The position numbers and the translations under genes are program-made. 9,636 nt of DNA from the NCBI GenBank assembly GCA_945897655.1, contig CAMDHB010000108.1:1-9636 (forward strand), given 5' to 3'. Of the stretch, positions 6,423-9,636 are shown in pieces. Origin of the DNA: Pseudorhodobacter antarcticus (lineage in GTDB: Bacteria > Pseudomonadota > Alphaproteobacteria > Rhodobacterales > Rhodobacteraceae). The notes under the pieces are model-generated. The model had not been told where the DNA came from. It searched no databases and saw only the letters and a list, made by a program, of their open reading frames with translations. The first letter of the stretch is position 1; each line of letters opens with the position of its first letter.

Positions 6423-7850
6423 ATGGGCGGCTTGTCAGTACCCAACACCGAACCGAACGTCGTTGCCGTTGCGCCGCCCAGCTTTCTTGATTCCATCAAC
6501 TGGGGTCAGGCCCTGCCCAGTGGGGCGATCAATGTCTATTTCGCGGATGCGGGCGAAAGATTTGACGGGGTCAAATCTGTCGGCTGGAATGCTTATGAAC
6601 AGCAGCAATCCATGCTGGCCTTCGAACAATTCGCCAATGTCTGCAATGTGTCCTTCACCATTGTGACGGACCAGTCCCAGGCGACGCTAACGCTGGTCAA
6701 CAAGGCGCAGTCCTCCTCTTATCTCGGCTATTTCAACCCGCCCGGCACCAACGGCGCCGGCATCGGCGTCATGAACCAGAGCGGTCAGGGCTGGGATGAG
6801 GAACTGCCCGGCACTGGCGGTCTGGAACAGGGCGGTTACGGGTTCATCACCTTGATCCATGAGTTTGGCCACGCACTCGGCATGGCCCATCCGCATGACA
6901 AGGGCGGAACCTCGACCATCTGGGAAGGGGTGAAAGGGCCGTTTGACAGTCTTGGGACATTCAAGCTCAATCAGGGCATCTACACCACGATGTCCTATAA
7001 TGATGGCTGGGTGAAATACCCCGGCGGCGAGAACACGGCATTGGAATACGGCTGGCAAGGCACGATGATGGGCTTTGACGTGGCCATGTTGCAGCAACTG
7101 TACGGCGCGAACATGGATTTCGCGACCGGCGACGACACCTATGAGATTGCCGATGCGAATGTCAGCGGCACTTTCTTTGCCTGCATCTGGGATGCGGGCG
7201 GTGTGGACACTGTCACCTATGCCGGCAACCGCAACGTCACCATTGACCTGCGCGCGGCGCACCTCGGCTATGCCGAGGGGTCGGGCGGCTATATCTCGTT
7301 CGCCAAGGGGATTTACGGTGGTTACACCATCGCGAATGGCGTTGAGATCGAGGATGCCTCGGGCGGCGGTGGCAAGGACATCATCATAGGCAACGACGCC
7401 CGCAATACGCTGTCGGGAAATGGCGGCAATGATGCGATGGCGGGCCTGGGTGGGAGCGACAACCTGGTGGGCGGTGCCGGTCGCGATGTGCTGATCGGCG
7501 GTGCGGCGGGTGACCGGTTGAATGGCGGCGGTGGGGCTGATGCCTTTGTCTATCAATCCTTGTCTGACAGCGGCCTGACCAAGGACAGCCAGGATCGCAT
7601 CATCGGCTTTGACAGCGGCAGCGATGTGATCGACCTGCGCACGATCGATGCGATGACAGGTGGAACGGCAGATGACGCGTTCGTCTATATCGGCAACGCT
7701 GCCTTCAGCGGGGCCGAGGGGCAGTTGCGCTGGGCCGAAGTTGGGACCGGGGTTGTGGTGTCTGGCGACATCACGGGCGACGGGGTTGCCGATTTCAAGA
7801 TCCTGTTGGTCGGCATTTCCAACCTGATCGAGGCTGACTTCCTGATGTAG
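6423..7850 (+). CDS. Serralysin-like M10 zinc metalloprotease with RTX repeats
   Basis: This 475-residue protein is a secreted zinc endopeptidase of the serralysin (M10B) type. The N-terminal catalytic domain starts around SINWG (near residue 25) and holds the zinc site HEFGHALGMAH with ligands H146, H150, H156 and catalytic E147, then the Met-turn TMSYND with M190. A Peptidase_M10_C-type domain follows, with calcium-binding glycine- and aspartate-rich RTX nonapeptides at about residues 313-372 (GNGGND, GGAGRD, GGGGAD). There is no N-terminal signal peptide; the last residues EADFLM resemble the acidic-hydrophobic end of type I secretion substrates. The ATG at 6423 has AGGGGA 6 bases upstream. 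It stands alone, divergent from the tRNA, with no ABC exporter, membrane fusion protein or inhibitor gene in the window. Two cysteines (C74 and C254) are unusual, since exported RTX proteins seldom contain any. Its natural substrate is unknown. Confidence 0.94.
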   Translation: MGGLSVPNTEPNVVAVAPPSFLDSINWGQALPSGAINVYFADAGERFDGVKSVGWNAYEQQQSMLAFEQFANVCNVSFTIVTDQSQATLTLVNKAQSSSYLGYFNPPGTNGAGIGVMNQSGQGWDEELPGTGGLEQGGYGFITLIHEFGHALGMAHPHDKGGTSTIWEGVKGPFDSLGTFKLNQGIYTTMSYNDGWVKYPGGENTALEYGWQGTMMGFDVAMLQQLYGANMDFATGDDTYEIADANVSGTFFACIWDAGGVDTVTYAGNRNVTIDLRAAHLGYAEGSGGYISFAKGIYGGYTIANGVEIEDASGGGGKDIIIGNDARNTLSGNGGNDAMAGLGGSDNLVGGAGRDVLIGGAAGDRLNGGGGADAFVYQSLSDSGLTKDSQDRIIGFDSGSDVIDLRTIDAMTGGTADDAFVYIGNAAFSGAEGQLRWAEVGTGVVVSGDITGDGVADFKILLVGISNLIEADFLM

Positions 7851-7859
7851 GACAGGTCG

Positions 7860-7875
7860 GGTGGCCCGCGCCACC
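7860..7875 (+). terminator. Hairpin just after the M10 protease gene, possible terminator
   Basis: GGTGGC and GCCACC form a perfect 6-bp stem with a 4-base loop, 9 bases after the protease stop. No T run follows, so it may be a weak terminator, part of a Rho-dependent end, or an RNA 3' end stabiliser. Confidence 0.35.
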
Positions 7876-8025
7876 TGCAAGCCTACTTCGTTCAACCCAC
7901 CAAAGACGCGGCGGTGCAACCGGGTGAAGTCGGCACCGTCGGCAAGGGGAATAACCCGCCCCGGCGGTTTAAAAAATCTTGTCCCAATGCGCGCACGGTA
8001 AAGGTTGAAATTCAGTTGAACCTGC

Positions 8026-8052
8026 TCCCCCCAGTTGGTCTGGCTGGGGGGA
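8026..8052. terminator. Strong hairpin between the M10 protease gene and sufS
   Basis: TCCCCCCAG (8026-8034) and CTGGGGGGA (8044-8052) pair perfectly over 9 bp with a 9-base loop. It begins 22 bases past the sufS stop on the minus strand, where a terminator would be expected, but neither strand has a T run next to it. The rest of 7851-8074 holds no gene that I can support; a run TTTAAAAAATCTT at 7968-7980 is the only other notable stretch. Confidence 0.45.
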
Positions 8053-8074
8053 CGCTCGGGCGCGTTTCAGGGGG

Positions 8075-9292
8075 TCAGGAAAAAAGCTCGTGGCAAAGTT
8101 CCAAGGCCGAGACGAGCGCGTCAACCTCCTCGACGGTGTTGTACAGGCCAAAGGAGGCGCGGCAGGTGGCGGACAGGCCAAATTGCGCCATCAGGGGCAT
8201 GGCGCAATGCGTGCCCGCCCGGACGGCAATTCCGCGCTTGTCCAGAACGGTTGAAATGTCATGGGCATGGGCCGCGCCATCCAGCGTGAACGAGAATATC
8301 GCGCCCTTGGTCGCCGAATTGCCCTGCACCTGCACCCAGTTCAGCCCGTCCAGCCGTGTCCGGGCATAGTCGCGCAAAGCCCGTTCATGCGCCGCAATAT
8401 TGGGCATGCCCAGACCGGTCATATAGTCTATCGCCACGCCCAGACCGATCTGCTGCACGATCCCCGGCGTCCCCGCCTCGAACTTCATCGGCGGGTCGTT
8501 CCAGGTGATGGCGTCGCGGCCAACCTCGCGGATCATGTCGCCGCCACCGAGGAAAGGCCGCATCTCGGCCATGCGGTCGGGGTGGATATAGATGCCACCT
8601 GAACCCGACGGACCATAGAGTTTATGCCCGGTGATGGCATAGAAATCACAGCCGATGGCCTGCACATCCACAGCCATATGCACGGCGGCCTGAGAGCCAT
8701 CCACCAGCACCGGCACGCCCTTGGCAGCTGCCCCCCGGCAAATCGCGGCAACATCCACCACGGTGCCCAGCACATTCGACATATGCGTGACGGCAATCAA
8801 CCGGGTGCGCGGGGTGATAGCGGCCAGAACAGCCTCGGGGTCAAGATCGCCATTGCTGTCGACATCCACCCATTTCAGCACCACCCCCTGCCGTTCGCGC
8901 AGGAAATGCCAGGGCACGATGTTCGCGTGATGTTCCATCGACGACAGGATGATCTCATCGCCCGCCTGAAGGCGCGGCGCGGCCCAGCCGTAGGAGACCA
9001 GATTGATCGCCTCGGTCGTGCCGGTGGAAAAGACGAAATGATCGGGCGAAGCGTTCAGGAAACCGGCAATCTTGGCCCGTGCGGCTTCATAGTTGTCGGT
9101 GGCAAGGTTGGAAAGGTAGTGCAAGCCCCGGTGAACATTGGCATATTCCTGAGAATAGGTCCGCGTTACCGCATCAATCACCACCTGCGGCTTTTGCGCT
9201 GAAGCGCCGTTGTCAAGGTAAACCAGCGGCTTGCCATTCACATGACGCGACAGGATCGGAAAATCGGCGCGGACTTTGGCCACATCATACAT
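8075..9292 (-). CDS. sufS: Cysteine desulfurase SufS
   Basis: SufS is a pyridoxal-phosphate enzyme that takes sulfur from cysteine as an enzyme-bound persulfide and passes it to the SUF machinery that builds iron-sulfur clusters in the cytoplasm. The 405 residues match the group II desulfurases (SufS/CsdA). Visible motifs are YLDNGASAQKP near the N-terminus, TGTTEAINLV, SSMEHHANIVPW, DGSQAAVHM, the PLP lysine K224 in TGHKLYGPSG, and the persulfide cysteine C363 in RAGTHCAMP. The start is taken as ATG at 9292, with GGGGG 7 bases upstream; a GTG at 9298 that overlaps the upstream stop (GTGA) would add two residues and is also possible. It follows the membrane-protein gene directly, as in an operon. 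The other suf genes (sufB, sufC, sufD) would be expected beyond the right edge. CsdA is the close alternative; an operon position favours SufS. Confidence 0.95.
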   Translation of the reverse strand: MYDVAKVRADFPILSRHVNGKPLVYLDNGASAQKPQVVIDAVTRTYSQEYANVHRGLHYLSNLATDNYEAARAKIAGFLNASPDHFVFSTGTTEAINLVSYGWAAPRLQAGDEIILSSMEHHANIVPWHFLRERQGVVLKWVDVDSNGDLDPEAVLAAITPRTRLIAVTHMSNVLGTVVDVAAICRGAAAKGVPVLVDGSQAAVHMAVDVQAIGCDFYAITGHKLYGPSGSGGIYIHPDRMAEMRPFLGGGDMIREVGRDAITWNDPPMKFEAGTPGIVQQIGLGVAIDYMTGLGMPNIAAHERALRDYARTRLDGLNWVQVQGNSATKGAIFSFTLDGAAHAHDISTVLDKRGIAVRAGTHCAMPLMAQFGLSATCRASFGLYNTVEEVDALVSALELCHELFS

Positions 9293-9294
9293 CG

Positions 9295-9636
9295 TCACGC
9301 CCCCAACCCAAACAAAAGCACCAGGATAACTGACAGCGCCAATGTCATGCCGAAAAACGCCCCGATCATCCCGGCAAAGGTCCAGCCAAGCGAGGCAAAG
9401 CCGTGCAATTCCGCGATGAAACTGGTCAAGAGCCAGAAGAACAGCACCAGACTGACCAGGCTGATCACCAGCGCCAAGGGCGGCACCACAAACAAGGCGA
9501 CAACCTGTGCGATTTGCAAGACCACCAAAATGGTCTGCAACCAGCCGACAAGCGCCAATGCCCCGGCAAAACTGCCCCGACCGCCGAACATGCGCCCGAT
9601 GCCAAAGATAAACCCAGTCAGCATCGCAAGACCGCC
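9295..9636 (-). CDS. Small integral membrane protein, probably Yip1 family (N-terminus outside window)
   Basis: The minus-strand frame is open from its stop at 9295 to the right edge, giving about 113 residues; the true start probably lies outside, although an internal ATG at 9624 exists. After a short glycine- and arginine-containing segment (MFGGRGSFAGAL) come three or four hydrophobic spans, including QIAQVVALFVVPPLALVISL and an alanine- and glycine-rich C-terminal pair ending LLFGLGA. This pattern resembles the Yip1-domain proteins that I recall sitting beside sufS in Rhodobacteraceae suf operons. The stop overlaps or almost touches the sufS start, so co-transcription and perhaps translational coupling are likely. 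Its function is unknown; a link to iron-sulfur cluster assembly rests on position alone. A generic hypothetical membrane protein is the cautious label. Confidence 0.7.
   Translation of the reverse strand, partial: GGLAMLTGFIFGIGRMFGGRGSFAGALALVGWLQTILVVLQIAQVVALFVVPPLALVISLVSLVLFFWLLTSFIAELHGFASLGWTFAGMIGAFFGMTLALSVILVLLFGLGA

Noticed and set aside
7400..7545. Short GGC/GAT-rich repeated DNA within the protease gene
   Set aside because: This is the coding sequence of the RTX nonapeptide repeats, not a separate DNA repeat or CRISPR array.
6687..7919. Minus-strand open frame of 410 codons opposite the M10 protease gene
   Set aside because: The plus strand has an unmistakable zinc protease with RTX repeats. 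The antisense product shows no motif and its length follows from GC-rich third positions.
7968..7984. GC hairpin followed by an A/T run near 7957-7980 as a terminator
   Set aside because: The stem is only 4 bp with a small loop, and on the plus strand it is followed mainly by A, not T, residues.

Overview
The window looks like chromosomal DNA from an alphaproteobacterium, most probably Rhodobacterales/Rhodobacteraceae. That assignment is inferred from the high GC content, the aerobic-type cobalamin genes (CobN, CobO, CobQ, CbiB/CobD), the DUF1636-cobW-cobN order and the membrane protein-sufS pair. It was not confirmed by any database search.

Left part (1-6109): cobalamin (vitamin B12) biosynthesis. 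On the minus strand, a clear cobalamin riboswitch (about 2443 to 2270) leads into a tight operon of a small four-cysteine DUF1636 protein, the metallochaperone GTPase CobW and the start of cobN, the large cobaltochelatase subunit, which runs off the left edge. Together this is a metal-handling and cobalt-insertion module under B12 feedback. On the plus strand, diverging from it, cobO (corrinoid adenosyltransferase), a HAD-family hydrolase and cobQ (cobyric acid synthase) form a translationally coupled operon with 4-base overlaps at both junctions. cbiB/cobD, which attaches the aminopropanol arm to cobyric acid, lies convergent to cobQ and overlaps its end by 4 bases. The order follows late corrin-ring chemistry: cobalt insertion, adenosylation, amidation, then aminopropanol attachment.

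Middle (6189-7850): a tRNA-Arg(CCG) gene with an encoded CCA on the minus strand. Diverging from it is a gene for a serralysin-like M10 metalloprotease with RTX repeats and a C-terminus typical of type I secretion substrates. No secretion transporter is in the window.

Right part (7851-9636): a 221-base intergenic stretch with two GC-rich hairpins, then on the minus strand sufS (cysteine desulfurase of the SUF iron-sulfur cluster system) directly behind a small multi-span membrane protein, probably Yip1-family, that is cut by the right edge.

Most of the window is recognisable core metabolism. The parts least explained by known function are the HAD hydrolase inside the cob operon, the DUF1636 protein, and the compact divergent control region where the riboswitch promoter appears to overlap the cobO ribosome binding site.
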